Assembly (NCBI GenBank): GCA_022843955.1
Contig: JALHMQ010000001.1
Location: forward strand, 310,001 to 374,000
Direction of reading: 5' to 3'
DNA: 64,000 bases
Origin: Burkholderiaceae bacterium
GTDB taxonomy: Bacteria > Pseudomonadota > Gammaproteobacteria > Burkholderiales > Burkholderiaceae_F
Positions 19,701 to 29,532 of the stretch are shown here, piece after piece. A program made the position numbers and the translations under genes. The first letter of the stretch is position 1. Each line of letters begins with the position of its first letter. Below the pieces are notes generated by a model that made no database searches, was not told the origin of the DNA, and saw nothing but the letters and a program-made list of their open reading frames with translations.

Positions 19701-20432
19701 GCCCCCGCCTCGATCTGCGTGGCGGCCGTGCTGTACGTGTTCCGTACCCTGGTCGACGACGAGATCCCGCTGAACGCCGGCTGCCTCAAGCCGCTGAAGA
19801 TCGTCATCCCCGAGGGATCGATGCTCAACCCGACCTGGCCCTCGGCGGTGGTCGCCGGCAACGTGGAAACCTCAAGTTGCATCACCAATGCGCTGTACGG
19901 CGCGCTCGGCGTGCTGGCGGCCGGCCAAGGCACGATGAACAACTTCACCTTCGGCAACGACGCCCACCAGTACTACGAGACGATCTCCGGCGGCTCCGGC
20001 GCCGGCGTGTTCGATCTCGCCGCGGGGAGTGCGTCGGCCAGCGGATTCGACGGGACGGACGTGGTGCAGACCCATATGACCAACTCCCGCCTCACCGACC
20101 CCGAAGTCCTGGAGTTCCGCTACCCGGTGCGGCTGCAAAGCTATGACATCCGCGCGGGTTCGGGTGGGCATGGTCGCTGGCACGGCGGCAACGGCGGCAC
20201 GCGGCGGATCCAGTTCCTGGAGCCGATGACGGCGTCGATCCTGGCCAACAGCCGCGCGCGCGCGCCCTTCGGACTGGCGGGTGGGGCGGCGGGGCAGCCT
20301 GGCCGCAACTGGGTCGAGCGGACGGATGGCACGCGCGAGGAGTTGCCGCACATTGGCAGCGTCGAGATGCGGGCGGGCGATGTGTTCGTGATCGAGACCC
20401 CGGGCGGCGGCGGTTTCGGCGCTCCTCCATAG
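16767..20432 (+). CDS. fused hydantoinase A/B (ATP-dependent oxoprolinase / N-methylhydantoinase family)
   Basis: A 1221-residue protein joining two subunits that are separate in many bacteria. The HyuA half (about 1-685) has the N-terminal phosphate-binding motif DRGGTFTD (14-21), the core [13 protein letters not shown], and [11 protein letters not shown]. The HyuB half (about 695-1221) has LFNTDGN-like [17 protein letters not shown] and [13 protein letters not shown], and ends in ETPGGGGFG. Known relatives open cyclic amides (5-oxoproline, hydantoins) with ATP hydrolysis, or carboxylate ketones. The substrate here cannot be assigned. I chose the ATG at 16767 over an in-frame TTG at 16755. 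Confidence 0.9.
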   Translation: MTDLANDRWQFWVDRGGTFTDIVARRPDGSLATHKLLSENPEQYSDAAIFGIRHLLGLAAGAPIPVERIAAVKMGTTVATNALLERKGEPTVLVITRGFRDALRIAYQNRPRLFDRQIVLPELLYAQVIEADERVGAHGDVVRPLDEALLRRDLRAAFDSGLRSVAIVLMHGYRYTAHEARVAQIAADIGFAQVSVSHRVSPLMKLVARGDTTVVDAYLSPILRRYVEQVAGEVPHTRLLFMQSNGGLTDAHRFQGKDAILSGPAGGIVGMVRSSRMAGFDRIIGFDMGGTSTDVSHYAGEYEREFETRVAGVRMRAPMMSIHTVAAGGGSILHFDGARLRVGPDSAGANPGPACYRRGGPLTVTDANVMLGRVQPAHFPKVFGPHADQALDRDVVQHKFELLAQAISAATGQAKSAAEVAAGFVEIAVGNMAEAIKRISVQRGHDVTRYTLTVFGGAGGQHACDVADQLAMTRVFAHPLAGVLSAYGMGLADQTAMREATVEQPLQEDSAAGLAMQLEALGAAAVDELHAQGVADDRISTIRRVHLKYEGTDAALVVLHGTAADMQRQFEAAYRQRFSFLMSERCLIIEAISVEAIGAGDVADETPVVPPPRDAALGAADTVLCYFDGAWHETPLYVRIDTRPGDRIDGPAIIAESNATTLVAPGWRASVTALDHLVLDRVQPRAQRQAIGTQVDPVMLEIFNNLFMSIAEQMGLRLQNTAYSVNIKERLDFSCALFDTDGNLIANAPHMPVHLGSMSESIKTVMRENAGRMTAGDAYVVNDPYHGGTHLPDVTVITPIFDATGRDLLFYVGSRGHHADIGGITPGSMPPFSRTLDEEGVLFTNFQLVQGQGAGTSGLLREAECLALLQGGSHPARNPQQNLADLKAQIAANEKGREELLRMVDQFGLDVVRAYMRHVQDNAEESVRRVITRLKDGAFDLELDNGAHIRVKISVDHAARGATIDFTGTSPQLPNNFNAPASICVAAVLYVFRTLVDDEIPLNAGCLKPLKIVIPEGSMLNPTWPSAVVAGNVETSSCITNALYGALGVLAAGQGTMNNFTFGNDAHQYYETISGGSGAGVFDLAAGSASASGFDGTDVVQTHMTNSRLTDPEVLEFRYPVRLQSYDIRAGSGGHGRWHGGNGGTRRIQFLEPMTASILANSRARAPFGLAGGAAGQPGRNWVERTDGTREELPHIGSVEMRAGDVFVIETPGGGGFGAPP

Positions 20433-20589
20433 CGGGTCGGCGGACCGCGCTGGCGGCCTGAGCCGTTCGGCCGAGCCCATCGGGGCACAGTCACGCGTGT
20501 AAGCGCTGAAATCGCCACTGCGCTGCAGGCAATTCGCCGCTTCGGTTACGCTGGCCGGTCCTGATAATCGGCATGGTTCAGTCTCCGTC

Positions 20590-21837
20590 ATGGCCATGAA
20601 CGCACCCGAACGCATCGACCCCGGTGTCCAGCAGGTACTCGACCGGCTGTCGATCTGCTACGCACCGTTGATCGACAAGAAGCGCAAGGCGATCGGCACC
20701 CGCCTGACGCTGCTGTCGATGCGCCCGCAGGACCGCATGCCGATCGGCAAGATGCTGGGCGCGTTGAACGCCGTCTGGCCCGAAACCAGTGCACCTCTTT
20801 TGGTGGCACCGCTGGATGCCGTGCTGGACGACTCGGCCGAGATCTGGACGGCGCCGCGCAACGCCGTGCTCGAGGTGGCAGCCGTCGGCCTGCGCGATCC
20901 CGAAGTGCAGGCGATGGCGCAGCGCCTGTTCCGCGACGGCAAGCGGCTCGCGCTGCGCGGCCGTCCGGACACGCCGCTGCCGCCGGCACTGTTGTCGTGC
21001 TTCGAATCCGCACTGATCCACATCAACGAGGATCGGCGCGTCACCGCCGACGGCAAGCCGATCCTCGTCGCGCCCACTGTGCAGGCGCATCGCAAGATGC
21101 CGTTCATCATCACCGGCGTGCAGGCGGTGTCCGACGTCGACTCGGCATTCGAACGCGGCGCCACCGCCAGCGTGGGCTGGCCGCTGGATGACGCGCAGCA
21201 CCGCATGCAGCGGCCGCTGCAACCGGGCCAGGCGGTGGTGCTCGAGTTGCTGCGCCTGGTGCGCGACGATGCCGAACTGTCCAAGATCGATGCCACCCTC
21301 AAGCGCGACCCGGCCCTGGCCTTCAAGCTGCTGCGGCTGGTGAACTCTGCGGCATTCGGCCTGCCGGTGCAGATCACGAGCTTCCAGCATGCGGTGATGA
21401 TGCTGGGCTACAAGAAGATGATGCGCTGGCTGTCGCTGCTGCTGGCGACGGCGAGCAAGGACGCCAATACCTTCCCGCTGATGCACGCGTCGATCCGGCG
21501 CGGCATGTTCCTCGAGTTCATCGGCGGCGCCGACGAAGGCTCGGAGGTGCGCGACGAATTGTTCATCACCGGCGCGTTCTCGATGCTCGACCGCATCACC
21601 GGTGCGCCGTTCGAGCAGCTGTTCGAGCTGATCTCGCTGTCCGAGAACGTGGTCGACGCCATCGTGCGCCGCGAGGGTCCGTACGCGTCTTATCTGTCGA
21701 TGATCGAAGCGATCGAGCGCTCGGATCCGATCGGGCTCGGCCGCCTGCTTGAGAACCTGGCGATGCCGGTGTCGACCTGCAACGAAGCACTGCTCAAGGC
21801 GATGCAGTCGGCCAATACGCTCGACTCGGATCTCTGA
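20590..21837 (+). CDS. HDOD domain-containing signalling protein
   Basis: A 415-residue cytoplasmic protein. The C-terminal half (about 205-400) is an HDOD domain, a degenerate HD fold, seen in LLRLVRDDAELSKIDATLK, LAFKLLRLVNSAAFG and AVMMLGYKKMMRWL. HDOD proteins act as regulatory scaffolds in motility, c-di-GMP and stress signalling. The N-terminal 200 residues are not a domain I recognise; in related proteins this place is held by an EAL-like domain, but no EAL motif is seen. An in-frame ATG at 20596 is an alternative start. It stands alone between the hydantoinase gene and purL. Confidence 0.85.
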   Translation: MAMNAPERIDPGVQQVLDRLSICYAPLIDKKRKAIGTRLTLLSMRPQDRMPIGKMLGALNAVWPETSAPLLVAPLDAVLDDSAEIWTAPRNAVLEVAAVGLRDPEVQAMAQRLFRDGKRLALRGRPDTPLPPALLSCFESALIHINEDRRVTADGKPILVAPTVQAHRKMPFIITGVQAVSDVDSAFERGATASVGWPLDDAQHRMQRPLQPGQAVVLELLRLVRDDAELSKIDATLKRDPALAFKLLRLVNSAAFGLPVQITSFQHAVMMLGYKKMMRWLSLLLATASKDANTFPLMHASIRRGMFLEFIGGADEGSEVRDELFITGAFSMLDRITGAPFEQLFELISLSENVVDAIVRREGPYASYLSMIEAIERSDPIGLGRLLENLAMPVSTCNEALLKAMQSANTLDSDL

Positions 21838-21953
21838 GCGCCACCCCCGCCGTTGATGCTTGACGCTGCGGCTTGATCCGACCGTCCCGGCCGGTCAGGC
21901 AGCAGCGAACATGGACGGGGCGCCGTGCTGCCGGTCAGCGGGCAGGCCCTGCC

Positions 21954-21959
21954 TATAAT
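21954..21959 (+). promoter_or_regulatory. candidate -10 element of purL
   Basis: A perfect TATAAT lies 61 bases before the purL start codon in otherwise GC-rich DNA. No good -35 hexamer is seen at 16-18 bases upstream, so activation or a weak -35 would be needed. Confidence 0.45.
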
Positions 21960-22020
21960 TCGCCCGCGCAGCCGCACCCGCTTCACCCTTCTTCCTACTG
22001 CGGCGCGCCACCGGCGCCGC

Positions 22021-25000
22021 ATGACTCCCAACGACACCTTCCTCGCGCTCGACGGTCCGAGCGCGCTGTCCTCGTTTCGGGCCGCACGCCTGCTGGCTCG
22101 GCTGCAGGCGATCGAGCCCGGCATCCAGGCCGTGGCCGCGCGCCACATCCACTTCGTCCACCTGAACGGGCCAGTGCAGCCGGTGCGCGCCAAGCTCGAC
22201 GCGCTGCTCACCTACGGCGAGCCGTTCACCGCCGCGGTTGAAGGCGCCGACAGCTTCGATGTGGTGCCGCGCCTGGGCACGATCTCGCCCTGGGCCAGCA
22301 AGGCAACCGACATCGCGCACAACTGCGGCCTGGCCACGCTCTGTCGTGTCGAGCGCGGCTCCCGCTACTACGTCTCGCTGAAGTCGGGCCTGCTGGGCGG
22401 CGCCCGCCACCTGTCGGCATCCGCGCGCGAGGCCGTGGCTGCAAAGCTGCACGACCGCATGACAGAAAGCGTGATCGAGGTCGGCACGGGCCCCGTCATG
22501 CTCTTTCGTGAGTTGCCGGGCAAGCCGCTGCAGTCGGTGGCCGTCGCCCGCGAGGGGCGCGAAGCGCTGGTGAATGCCAACCTGGCCATGGGCCTGGCGC
22601 TGTCCGACGACGAGATCGACTACCTGCTCGCCGCCTACCGCGACTTGAAGCGCGACCCGACCGATGTCGAGCTGATGATGTTCGCCCAGGCCAACTCCGA
22701 GCATTGCCGGCACAAGATCTTCAACGCCAGTTGGACCATTAACGGCGAACGCAAGGACAAGACGCTGTTCGGCATGATCCGCGAGACGCATCAGGCGGCA
22801 CCGCAGGGCACGGTGGTGGCCTACAACGACAATGCAGCGGTGATCGAAGGACGCATTGCGCGCCGCTTCTATCCGCGCTCCGATCATCCCGAGGGCGCGA
22901 TCGGCATCGAGTTCAGCGGCGTCGATGAACTCACCCACACCGTGTTCAAGGTCGAGACGCACAACCATCCGACCGCCATTTCGCCGTTCCCCGGTGCAGC
23001 CACGGGCGCCGGCGGCGAGATCCGCGACGAGGGCGCCACGGGTCGCGGCGCCAAGCCCAAGGCCGGCTTGTGCGGCTTTTCGGTGTCGCACCTGCGGCTG
23101 CCGCAGGCACGACGCGTCTGGGAGAACGACAGCGATGTTGCCAGCGCGGTCGACAGCGCCGACGACTATGGCTATCCGTCGCGCATCGCCGATGCCCTGT
23201 CGATCATGGTCGAAGGACCGATAGGCGCAGCGGCCTTCAACAACGAGTTCGGCCGACCCAACCTGATTGGCTACTTCCGCTCGTTCGAGGCCAATGTCGC
23301 CGGCCGTCGCTACGGCTATCACAAGCCGATCATGATCGCCGGCGGCATCGGCAGCATCCGCGACGACCAGACGCGCAAGCTCGACCTGCCACCCGGCACG
23401 CTGATGATCCAGCTCGGCGGCCCTGGCATGCGCATCGGCCTGGGTGGCGGCGCGGCCTCCAGCATGGGCGCGGGCACCAACACCGAGCAGCTCGACTTCG
23501 ATTCGGTCCAGCGTGGCAATGCCGAGATCCAGCGGCGCGCGCAGGAGGTCATCGATCGCTGCTGGGAACTGGGCGGCGGCAATCCGATCCTGAGCATCCA
23601 CGATGTCGGCGCCGGTGGATTGTCCAACGCAATGCCCGAGTTGGCCGACTCTGCCGGGCGCGGCGCGCGCTTTGACTTGTCCAGGATTCCGGTCGAGGAA
23701 AGCGGCATGAGCCCGCTGGAGATCTGGTGCAACGAGTCGCAGGAGCGCTATGCGCTGGCGATCGCGCCGGCCTCGCTGCCGGCGTTCGACTGGCTGTGCC
23801 AGCGCGAACGCTGCCCGTACGCGGTGGTCGGCAGCATCAGCAACGATGGTGACCTGGTGGTCGGCGCGCCCGGCCAGCCGCCAGCGGTGCAGATGCCGAT
23901 GAGCGTGCTGCTGGGCAAGCCGCCGAAGATGCATCGCGAGGTCACCCGCGTCGAGCGTGCGCTGCCGGCGATCGACACCACCGTGATCGATCTGGCCACG
24001 GCAGCGCTCGACGTGCTGCGGCATCCCACTGTTGCCAGCAAGAACTTCCTGATCACCATCGGCGATCGATCGGTCGGTGGGCTGAACTGCCGCGATTCGC
24101 TGGTCGGTCCCTGGCAGGTTCCGGTGGCCGACTGCGCGGTCACGCTGCTCGACTACGTTGGCTACGCCGGCGAGGCGATGGCAATGGGCGAGCGCACGCC
24201 GTTGGCGATCATCGATGCCGCTGCCAGTGCCCGCATGGCGATCGGCGAGGCGCTGACGAACCTGGCTGCTGCCGACATCGAACTGGCGCGCGTGAAGCTG
24301 TCAGCCAACTGGATGGCCGCCTGCGGCCAGCCCGGCGAGGATGCAAAGCTGTTCGACGCCGTGGCTGCCGCCAGTGCGCTGTGCCAGCAACTGGGGATCA
24401 GTATCCCTGTCGGCAAGGACTCGTTGTCGATGAAGACTGCCTGGCAGCAGGCAGGCGAGCCGCGCCAGGTCGCCGCACCGGTATCACTTATCGTCTCCGC
24501 GGCCGCGCCGGTGGATGACGTGCGTCGTTCACTCACGCCACAGCTGGACCCGTCGACCGACACGGTCGTGATCCTGATCGACCTTGGCGAAGGGCGTCAG
24601 CGCCTGGGCGGCTCGATGCTGGCGCAGGTCAGCCGACAGTTCGGCAACGATGCGCCGGACCTGGAGAGCCCGGCGCGGCTGGCGGCCGCGCTGCGTGCAG
24701 TGCGTGCATTGTCACGCGCGGACAAGCTGCTTGCCTATCACGACCGCTCCGATGGCGGACTCTTCGCCGCCGTGTGCGAGATGGCGTTCGCTGGCCACTG
24801 CGGCGTCACGCTGAACATCGACGTGCTGGCGATGGACCCGGTGGCGGCTGACTGGGGCGACTTCAAGATCCGTCCCGAGCAGGTGAGCGTGCGGCGCAAT
24901 GAGCAGATGCTGCGCGCGCTGTTCAGCGAGGAACTGGGCATCCTGCTGCAGGCACGCAAGGCCGACCAGGGCGCGGTGATGGACGCGCTGCGGGCTGAAG

Positions 25001-26049
25001 GCCTGGGTCCCATTGCGCACATCGTCGCCAAGCCCAACGAGCGCGACGTCATCGAGGTCTGGTGTGATGCCCGATCGGTGTTCGCCCGCCCGCGGACCGA
25101 ACTGCAGCAGGCCTGGAGCGAGGTCAGCTGGCAGATCGCCCGCACGCGCGACAACCCGGCCTGTGCCGACCAGGAGTTCGAGCGGATTGCCGACGCCCAG
25201 GACACGGGTCTGTCGATGCACCTGTCGTTCGATCCGGCGCTGGACGCGGCGGCGCCGATGATCGGGGTCGGTGCGCGACCGCGTATCGCCGTCCTGCGCG
25301 AGCAGGGGGTCAACAGCCAGTATGAGATGGCGAGTGCATTCGACCGCGCGGGGTTCACCGCGGTCGATGTGCACATGACAGACCTGATCGCAGGCCGCCT
25401 CAAGCTGGCCGGCTTCAAGGGCTTTGCCGCCTGCGGCGGCTTTTCCTACGGCGACGTGCTGGGCGGTGGCGGCGGTTGGGCCAAGAGCATCCTGCACAAC
25501 CCTGCACTGGCCGAGCAGTTCGTCACATTCTTCGCGCGGGCCGACAGCTTCGCCTTGGGGGTGTGCAACGGCTGCCAGATGATGAGTCAGCTGGCGCCGA
25601 TCATCCCGGGCGCACAGACGTGGCCCCGTTTCGAGCGCAACGTGTCCGAGCAGTTCGAGGGGCGGTTGGTGATGGCCGAGGTGCTCGAGTCGCCGTCGCT
25701 GTTCTTCGCCGGCATGGCGGGCAGCCGGATGCCGATTGCCAACGCGCATGGCGAAGGGCGCGCGGTGTTCTCAAGCGAGGCTGCCCATCGTCAGGCCATC
25801 GCAGCGCGCCTCGTGAGCGCCCGCTACGTGGATGCCCAGGGCAGGGTGACCGAACGCTATCCGTTCAATCCCAACGGTTCGCCAGGCGGGATCAACGCGC
25901 TGACCACGCCCGACGGCCGCTTCACGATCATCATGCCGCACCCCGAGCGAGTGCGACGCGCCGTACAGATGAGCTGGCAGCCGCCGGGGCTGGGCGAAGA
26001 TTCGCCGTGGATGCGGCTGTTCCGCAACGCACGGCGCTGGCTGGGCTGA
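22021..26049 (+). CDS. purL: phosphoribosylformylglycinamidine synthase
   Basis: A 1342-residue single-chain enzyme of purine synthesis that turns FGAR, glutamine and ATP into FGAM. It has an N-terminal domain, an FGAM synthase core with [14 protein letters not shown] and [20 protein letters not shown], a second AIRS-like half with [12 protein letters not shown], and a C-terminal glutaminase domain. That domain has nucleophile Cys1182 in VCNGCQ and partners His1307 and Glu1309 in PHPER. The start at 22021 gives the normal family length; the open frame begins 32 codons earlier, before the -10 element. Confidence 0.96.
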   Translation: MTPNDTFLALDGPSALSSFRAARLLARLQAIEPGIQAVAARHIHFVHLNGPVQPVRAKLDALLTYGEPFTAAVEGADSFDVVPRLGTISPWASKATDIAHNCGLATLCRVERGSRYYVSLKSGLLGGARHLSASAREAVAAKLHDRMTESVIEVGTGPVMLFRELPGKPLQSVAVAREGREALVNANLAMGLALSDDEIDYLLAAYRDLKRDPTDVELMMFAQANSEHCRHKIFNASWTINGERKDKTLFGMIRETHQAAPQGTVVAYNDNAAVIEGRIARRFYPRSDHPEGAIGIEFSGVDELTHTVFKVETHNHPTAISPFPGAATGAGGEIRDEGATGRGAKPKAGLCGFSVSHLRLPQARRVWENDSDVASAVDSADDYGYPSRIADALSIMVEGPIGAAAFNNEFGRPNLIGYFRSFEANVAGRRYGYHKPIMIAGGIGSIRDDQTRKLDLPPGTLMIQLGGPGMRIGLGGGAASSMGAGTNTEQLDFDSVQRGNAEIQRRAQEVIDRCWELGGGNPILSIHDVGAGGLSNAMPELADSAGRGARFDLSRIPVEESGMSPLEIWCNESQERYALAIAPASLPAFDWLCQRERCPYAVVGSISNDGDLVVGAPGQPPAVQMPMSVLLGKPPKMHREVTRVERALPAIDTTVIDLATAALDVLRHPTVASKNFLITIGDRSVGGLNCRDSLVGPWQVPVADCAVTLLDYVGYAGEAMAMGERTPLAIIDAAASARMAIGEALTNLAAADIELARVKLSANWMAACGQPGEDAKLFDAVAAASALCQQLGISIPVGKDSLSMKTAWQQAGEPRQVAAPVSLIVSAAAPVDDVRRSLTPQLDPSTDTVVILIDLGEGRQRLGGSMLAQVSRQFGNDAPDLESPARLAAALRAVRALSRADKLLAYHDRSDGGLFAAVCEMAFAGHCGVTLNIDVLAMDPVAADWGDFKIRPEQVSVRRNEQMLRALFSEELGILLQARKADQGAVMDALRAEGLGPIAHIVAKPNERDVIEVWCDARSVFARPRTELQQAWSEVSWQIARTRDNPACADQEFERIADAQDTGLSMHLSFDPALDAAAPMIGVGARPRIAVLREQGVNSQYEMASAFDRAGFTAVDVHMTDLIAGRLKLAGFKGFAACGGFSYGDVLGGGGGWAKSILHNPALAEQFVTFFARADSFALGVCNGCQMMSQLAPIIPGAQTWPRFERNVSEQFEGRLVMAEVLESPSLFFAGMAGSRMPIANAHGEGRAVFSSEAAHRQAIAARLVSARYVDAQGRVTERYPFNPNGSPGGINALTTPDGRFTIIMPHPERVRRAVQMSWQPPGLGEDSPWMRLFRNARRWLG

Positions 26050-26075
26050 TCGACGCCACCCGTGGCATCGATCAG
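26046..26075. terminator. hairpin between convergent purL and stress gene
   Basis: CTGATCGA (26046-26053) pairs with TCGATCAG (26068-26075), and inside it GCCAC (26055-26059) pairs with GTGGC (26062-26066). The one mismatch makes this an almost continuous 14-bp stem with a 2-base loop. It overlaps the purL stop and lies 8 bases from the stop of the opposing gene. There is no T-tract on either side. Confidence 0.4.
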
Positions 26076-26082
26076 GCCTCAG

Positions 26083-27612
26083 CTACTTGCGGGGGGTACG
26101 CGAGCGATCGGCGGCGTTGCCGCTGATCTTGTCAGCGCCGCGTTCGGCTGCTGCCTTTGCACGATCCAGCACGCTGTCCTCACGCGGCGCGCTCGTGGAT
26201 GAGTTGGATGCGTCTGAATCGACTGCACTTGAGTCACGTCGGCTCCCGGCAGCGGTTGCATGCTGCTCGTCACCGATGCGCTCGACGTCCACGTCGGTCC
26301 TCTTGACCGTGCCACGCACCTTCTCGGTCCGTTGCGTGACCTCTTTGCCGACCTCCACTTCCTCGATCACGCGCGCCTGCTTGGATACCACGGCCTCCTC
26401 GGCACTCTCGCGCACTTCGACACGCGTGTCCTTCATCGCCGCCAGATCCGCCTCGGTGGCGGCGCGGTTGGCCGGGCGCCGCTCCACATGCGCGCGCTCC
26501 TCGCGCAACTGCACTGATTCTTCGACCGGCCGCTCGGTGACGCGGCTGTAGACGCGCACCCCGCCGCGCTGAACCTGGCGCTTGCCCACCTGAAGTTCCT
26601 CCTGGATCACCGGGATCTTCTGGCCGGTGGTCTCGGTGCGACCGGCGCCTGCACTGCGGCCTTCATCGAGGCGCGTGTTCAGGCCGTGCTGCAGGTCGCC
26701 TTGCATTCCGGCCGCTCCGCCCGCCGGGGTCATGCCGCCGGGATGCCAGCCTTCACTGCGCCACTGACCGGCGCGTTCGTCGATGTCGATTGCACCGCAT
26801 CGCTGCAGGACCGACTCGGCGCGTTCCTGCTGATCGTCGTTGGTGGTGTGCACGGACAACACGCAACTGCCGCGGCGCACCGCTTCCGAGTACATCGATA
26901 CGTCGGCATCGTCCTCGGTGAAGCCGAACAGTCGTCGAAAGAAGCCGGTAATGCCGCCTTGGTCGTCGTCCGTGCGGTGTGCGACGGAACCCGATGTCTC
27001 GCTCTGGGGCTGCGCCTGAATAATGATGTCGTCGGCGGCAAATCCTTCGCTGACGAGTTCGCCGCGGGCGCGCTCGGCTTGCTGTGAGTTGTCGAAAACG
27101 GCGATGACGGTCTGGGTCATGGGTTTACTCCTGGGGGTGGTGGGCGAGGCCAATCTGTTCAGTTCACTGTCCGGCGCCAGGCGCTGCACCGAAACCGCTT
27201 CACTGCGCAGAACGACCGGCTGCGTCCTGTGCTCCACGTCACGCCGACGGCGGATGACGATCTCCTCCGTCACACGCAGGCGCCGCTGAACGATGGCAAC
27301 CTCTTCAACGACAAGAATCACCAAGTCGTCGCCTTCTTGCCGAGGCTCGGCCGATTCGCCGTCTGCAAGCCATCGCTGAACGGGGCGGCGCTCGACCCGC
27401 ACGACGTCACGCGCCGCGCTGACATCGACCGCCGCTGTGTGCTCGGACACCCGCTTGTCGACGCGCCAACCGCCCTGGTCGCAGTGCGCGACGCTCACGA
27501 TCGGTACTTCGACGGTCACCGGGTAGACCGTGGGCGTGTTGCCCTGCGGCTCGGTCGCCGCTTGATCGGGCGGCTCGCGCAGCAGGGCGGCACGTGGGTC
27601 GGATGAAGCCAT
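26083..27612 (-). CDS. stress protein with YflT-like domain and two DUF2382 regions
   Basis: A 509-residue charged protein. A DUF2382-like region (about 60-150, with RVERRPVQRW and EEIVIRRRR) is followed by a YflT/general-stress-17M-like domain starting at Met165 (TVIAVFDNSQQAERA). A classical DUF2382 domain (about 333-450) has IPVIQEELQVGKRQVQ and VVSKQARVIEEVEVGKE. A second start at 27120 (Met165) has AGGAG 8 bases before it and would yield the usual two-domain protein alone. The N-terminal part may be a gene that lost its stop by fusion or frameshift. The function is unknown; relatives are tied to desiccation and oxidative stress. Confidence 0.7.
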   Translation of the reverse strand: MASSDPRAALLREPPDQAATEPQGNTPTVYPVTVEVPIVSVAHCDQGGWRVDKRVSEHTAAVDVSAARDVVRVERRPVQRWLADGESAEPRQEGDDLVILVVEEVAIVQRRLRVTEEIVIRRRRDVEHRTQPVVLRSEAVSVQRLAPDSELNRLASPTTPRSKPMTQTVIAVFDNSQQAERARGELVSEGFAADDIIIQAQPQSETSGSVAHRTDDDQGGITGFFRRLFGFTEDDADVSMYSEAVRRGSCVLSVHTTNDDQQERAESVLQRCGAIDIDERAGQWRSEGWHPGGMTPAGGAAGMQGDLQHGLNTRLDEGRSAGAGRTETTGQKIPVIQEELQVGKRQVQRGGVRVYSRVTERPVEESVQLREERAHVERRPANRAATEADLAAMKDTRVEVRESAEEAVVSKQARVIEEVEVGKEVTQRTEKVRGTVKRTDVDVERIGDEQHATAAGSRRDSSAVDSDASNSSTSAPREDSVLDRAKAAAERGADKISGNAADRSRTPRK

Positions 27613-27700
27613 TGGCGCACAGCCGCATCGCCGTGGAGCAGCGATCAGTGGGACAGGAGCCACCACTGCGGCAAGCGCTGTGCCGTAAGGGCAAAACAAA

Positions 27701-27724
27701 AGGGGCGCCGCAGCGCCCCTTTTT
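27701..27724. terminator. bidirectional Rho-independent terminator
   Basis: AGGGGCGC (27701-27708) and GCGCCCCT (27713-27720) form an 8-bp stem with a 4-base loop. It is followed on the plus strand by TTTT and on the minus strand by TTTTGTTTTG. It ends the leftward parvulin unit and separates it from the DUF2382 gene. It lies inside the open extension of that gene's frame, which argues against a start upstream of 27612. Confidence 0.85.
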
Positions 27725-27768
27725 CTTGCCGCACGCACGGTGTGCCGGCGTGGCGGATCCCAGCTCAA

Positions 27769-28536
27769 CTACTGAATCTTGGACTTCTTCTGCAACTCGG
27801 CCGCGAAGCCCTGGACACGCTGCTGCTGCAGCATTTCCTTGATCTGCGCCTGCACCTGCGTCAGCGGCGGGAACTGTGCCTCGCGTACATCGTCGAGGCG
27901 GATCACGTGCCAGCCGAACTGTGTCTGCACCGGGGCCTCGGTCATCTTGCCCTTCTCGAGCTTCATCATGGCGTCGGCGAACGGCTTGACGTAGCCGTCA
28001 GGGCCTGCCCAGTCGAGGTCGCCTCCATTGGCCGCAGAGCCTGGATCCTTGCTCTTCTTGGCCAGTTCCTCGAACTTGGCGCCTTTTTTCAACTGCTCGA
28101 TGATCGCCTTGGCTTCGTCTTCCTTCTCCAGCAGGATGTGGCGCGCGCGGTATTCCTTGCCGCCGGCCTTCGCCTTCTGGTCGTTGTAAGCCTTCTGGAT
28201 GTCGGCGTCGGTGACGGGCTTCTTGTCCATCTCATCACGCATCAACGCCTGGATGAGGGTGTTCTGGCGCTGCACGTCGAGCTGGAACTTCACGTCCGGC
28301 TTCTCTGGCAGGCCGCGGCGCGCCGCTTCCTGAAGGAAGACCTCGCGCCGGATCAGTTCCTGCTTGACCATGTCGCGCAACTGAGGCGAATCCTGCTGGC
28401 CTTGCTGTGTCAATTGCTTGACCCAGGCCTCCTCGCGCGCCTTGGGAATCGGGCGGTTGTTCACGGTGGCGAGGTTCTGCGCCAGGACGCTGGAACCAGC
28501 CAGGGCGCACGTGACAAAGGCAATTGCTCGAAGCAT
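27769..28536 (-). CDS. periplasmic parvulin-type peptidyl-prolyl isomerase
   Basis: A 255-residue protein with a signal peptide (MLRAIAFVTCALAGSSVLAQ) and a SurA-like N-terminal helical region. The PpiC domain (about 128-220) shows ARHILLEKEDEA, NGGDLDWAGPD and FGWHVIRLDDVR. It folds exported proteins. The start at 28536 has AAGGA upstream; an in-frame ATG at 28587 would run into bolA. The bolA stop is only 4 bases before it, so the two are coupled. The protein is much shorter than PpiD and has no transmembrane anchor. Confidence 0.9.
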   Translation of the reverse strand: MLRAIAFVTCALAGSSVLAQNLATVNNRPIPKAREEAWVKQLTQQGQQDSPQLRDMVKQELIRREVFLQEAARRGLPEKPDVKFQLDVQRQNTLIQALMRDEMDKKPVTDADIQKAYNDQKAKAGGKEYRARHILLEKEDEAKAIIEQLKKGAKFEELAKKSKDPGSAANGGDLDWAGPDGYVKPFADAMMKLEKGKMTEAPVQTQFGWHVIRLDDVREAQFPPLTQVQAQIKEMLQQQRVQGFAAELQKKSKIQ

Positions 28537-28540
28537 CTGA

Positions 28541-28855
28541 TCAGTTTCCTTGAAGGGGGTTTCCTGGGGCAGCGGCGGCGCCGGCAAGCTCTTCCGGGGC
28601 CAACAGTGTCATGGTGAGGGCATGGACGTCGCGACGCATCAGGTCGGCGAGGGCATCATACACAAGGCGATGGCGCGCAACCCGGGAAAGCCCGTGAAAC
28701 CGCGCGCTGACGAGGCTCAGCCGGTAGTGGCCGCCGCCGCTCTTGGCGCCCTCATGGCCGACGTGAAGCGCGCTGTCATCGTCAATGTGCAGCTGCTGCG
28801 GCGCCAGCACCTGCAACCGGCTCGTCATCCGTTCGATGGTCGCGGGATCTGGCAT
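28541..28855 (-). CDS. bolA: BolA family protein
   Basis: A 104-residue protein of the BolA/YrbA fold with the conserved segment RFHGLSRVARHRLVYDAL, including the His-rich loop that takes part in [2Fe-2S] binding with monothiol glutaredoxins. The start at 28855 lies 2 bases beyond the yciB stop. The same frame is open far upstream through yciB, but that part is out-of-frame shadow. BolA proteins link iron-sulfur handling, morphology and stress. The C-terminal tail (GAAAAPGNPLQGN) is unremarkable. Confidence 0.9.
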   Translation of the reverse strand: MPDPATIERMTSRLQVLAPQQLHIDDDSALHVGHEGAKSGGGHYRLSLVSARFHGLSRVARHRLVYDALADLMRRDVHALTMTLLAPEELAGAAAAPGNPLQGN

Positions 28856-28857
28856 GG

Positions 28858-29481
28858 CTACTCCGTCGCTTCGTTCATGTAGCGGGCGAGCCAGAAACCG
28901 ATTCCGAGCGTGAAGGCGAGGGTGATGCCCATCAGGCCGAACAGCTTGAAGTTGACCCAGGTCTCTGTCGGGACGTTGAAGGCAACGACCAGGTTGACAC
29001 CGCCGATGGCGACGAAGAACGCGATCCACATCCACAGCAGCCGCTCCCAGATGACCTCCGGCACGGTCAGTTGCTTGCCGAGCACCGAGCGCAGCAGGTT
29101 GCGCTGGAACAGCAGTCGCCCGCCCAGCAGAAGCGAAGCGAACAGCCAATACAGGATCGACGGCTTCCATTTGATGAACGTCTCGTCGTGCAGCCAGATC
29201 GTGGCGCCGCCGAAGACGATGATCACGGCGACGCTGATCCACAGCATCGGATCGACCGTCTTGCGGCGCGCCAGCAGCCAGCCCACCTGGAGCAGGGAGG
29301 CCACGATCGCCACCGCGGTGGCAAGCAGGATCGCCCCTTGTCCGGCCGGCACCGTGCCGTCGAACATGAGCGGGCCCAGCCAGCTTTGCGCCAACGCCAG
29401 CGAGGCATCCGGATAGATCCCGGCGACCTTGAAGGCGACGAAAAAGAGGATGACCGGAAACAGGTCGAACAGCAGTTTCAT
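28858..29481 (-). CDS. yciB: inner membrane septation protein A (YciB family)
   Basis: A 207-residue protein with at least five hydrophobic segments and the family-typical N terminus MKLLFDLFPVILFF. Conserved features include NLLRSVLGKQL, the WERLLW-type helix and NFKLFGLMG. YciB/IspZ proteins span the inner membrane and interact with cell elongation and division proteins. It is followed immediately by bolA (2-base gap), a pairing common in beta- and gammaproteobacteria. msrB ends 51 bases upstream. Confidence 0.93.
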   Translation of the reverse strand: MKLLFDLFPVILFFVAFKVAGIYPDASLALAQSWLGPLMFDGTVPAGQGAILLATAVAIVASLLQVGWLLARRKTVDPMLWISVAVIIVFGGATIWLHDETFIKWKPSILYWLFASLLLGGRLLFQRNLLRSVLGKQLTVPEVIWERLLWMWIAFFVAIGGVNLVVAFNVPTETWVNFKLFGLMGITLAFTLGIGFWLARYMNEATE

Positions 29482-29532
29482 GCAAACGCACTCATTCGAT
29501 TGGGGCGCGACGCTGCGCCACGCACCCGGTCG

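Noticed and set aside
21895..24024. 709-codon open frame on the minus strand opposite purL
   Set aside because: Its sequence is the low-complexity, Arg/Gly/His-rich type produced by the antisense frame of GC-rich coding DNA, and purL covers it fully with intact motifs.
28541..29491. Apparent 316-codon protein ending in BolA
   Set aside because: Only the last 104 codons carry BolA sequence; the rest is an out-of-frame reading of yciB. The ATG at 28855 fits the 2-base junction.
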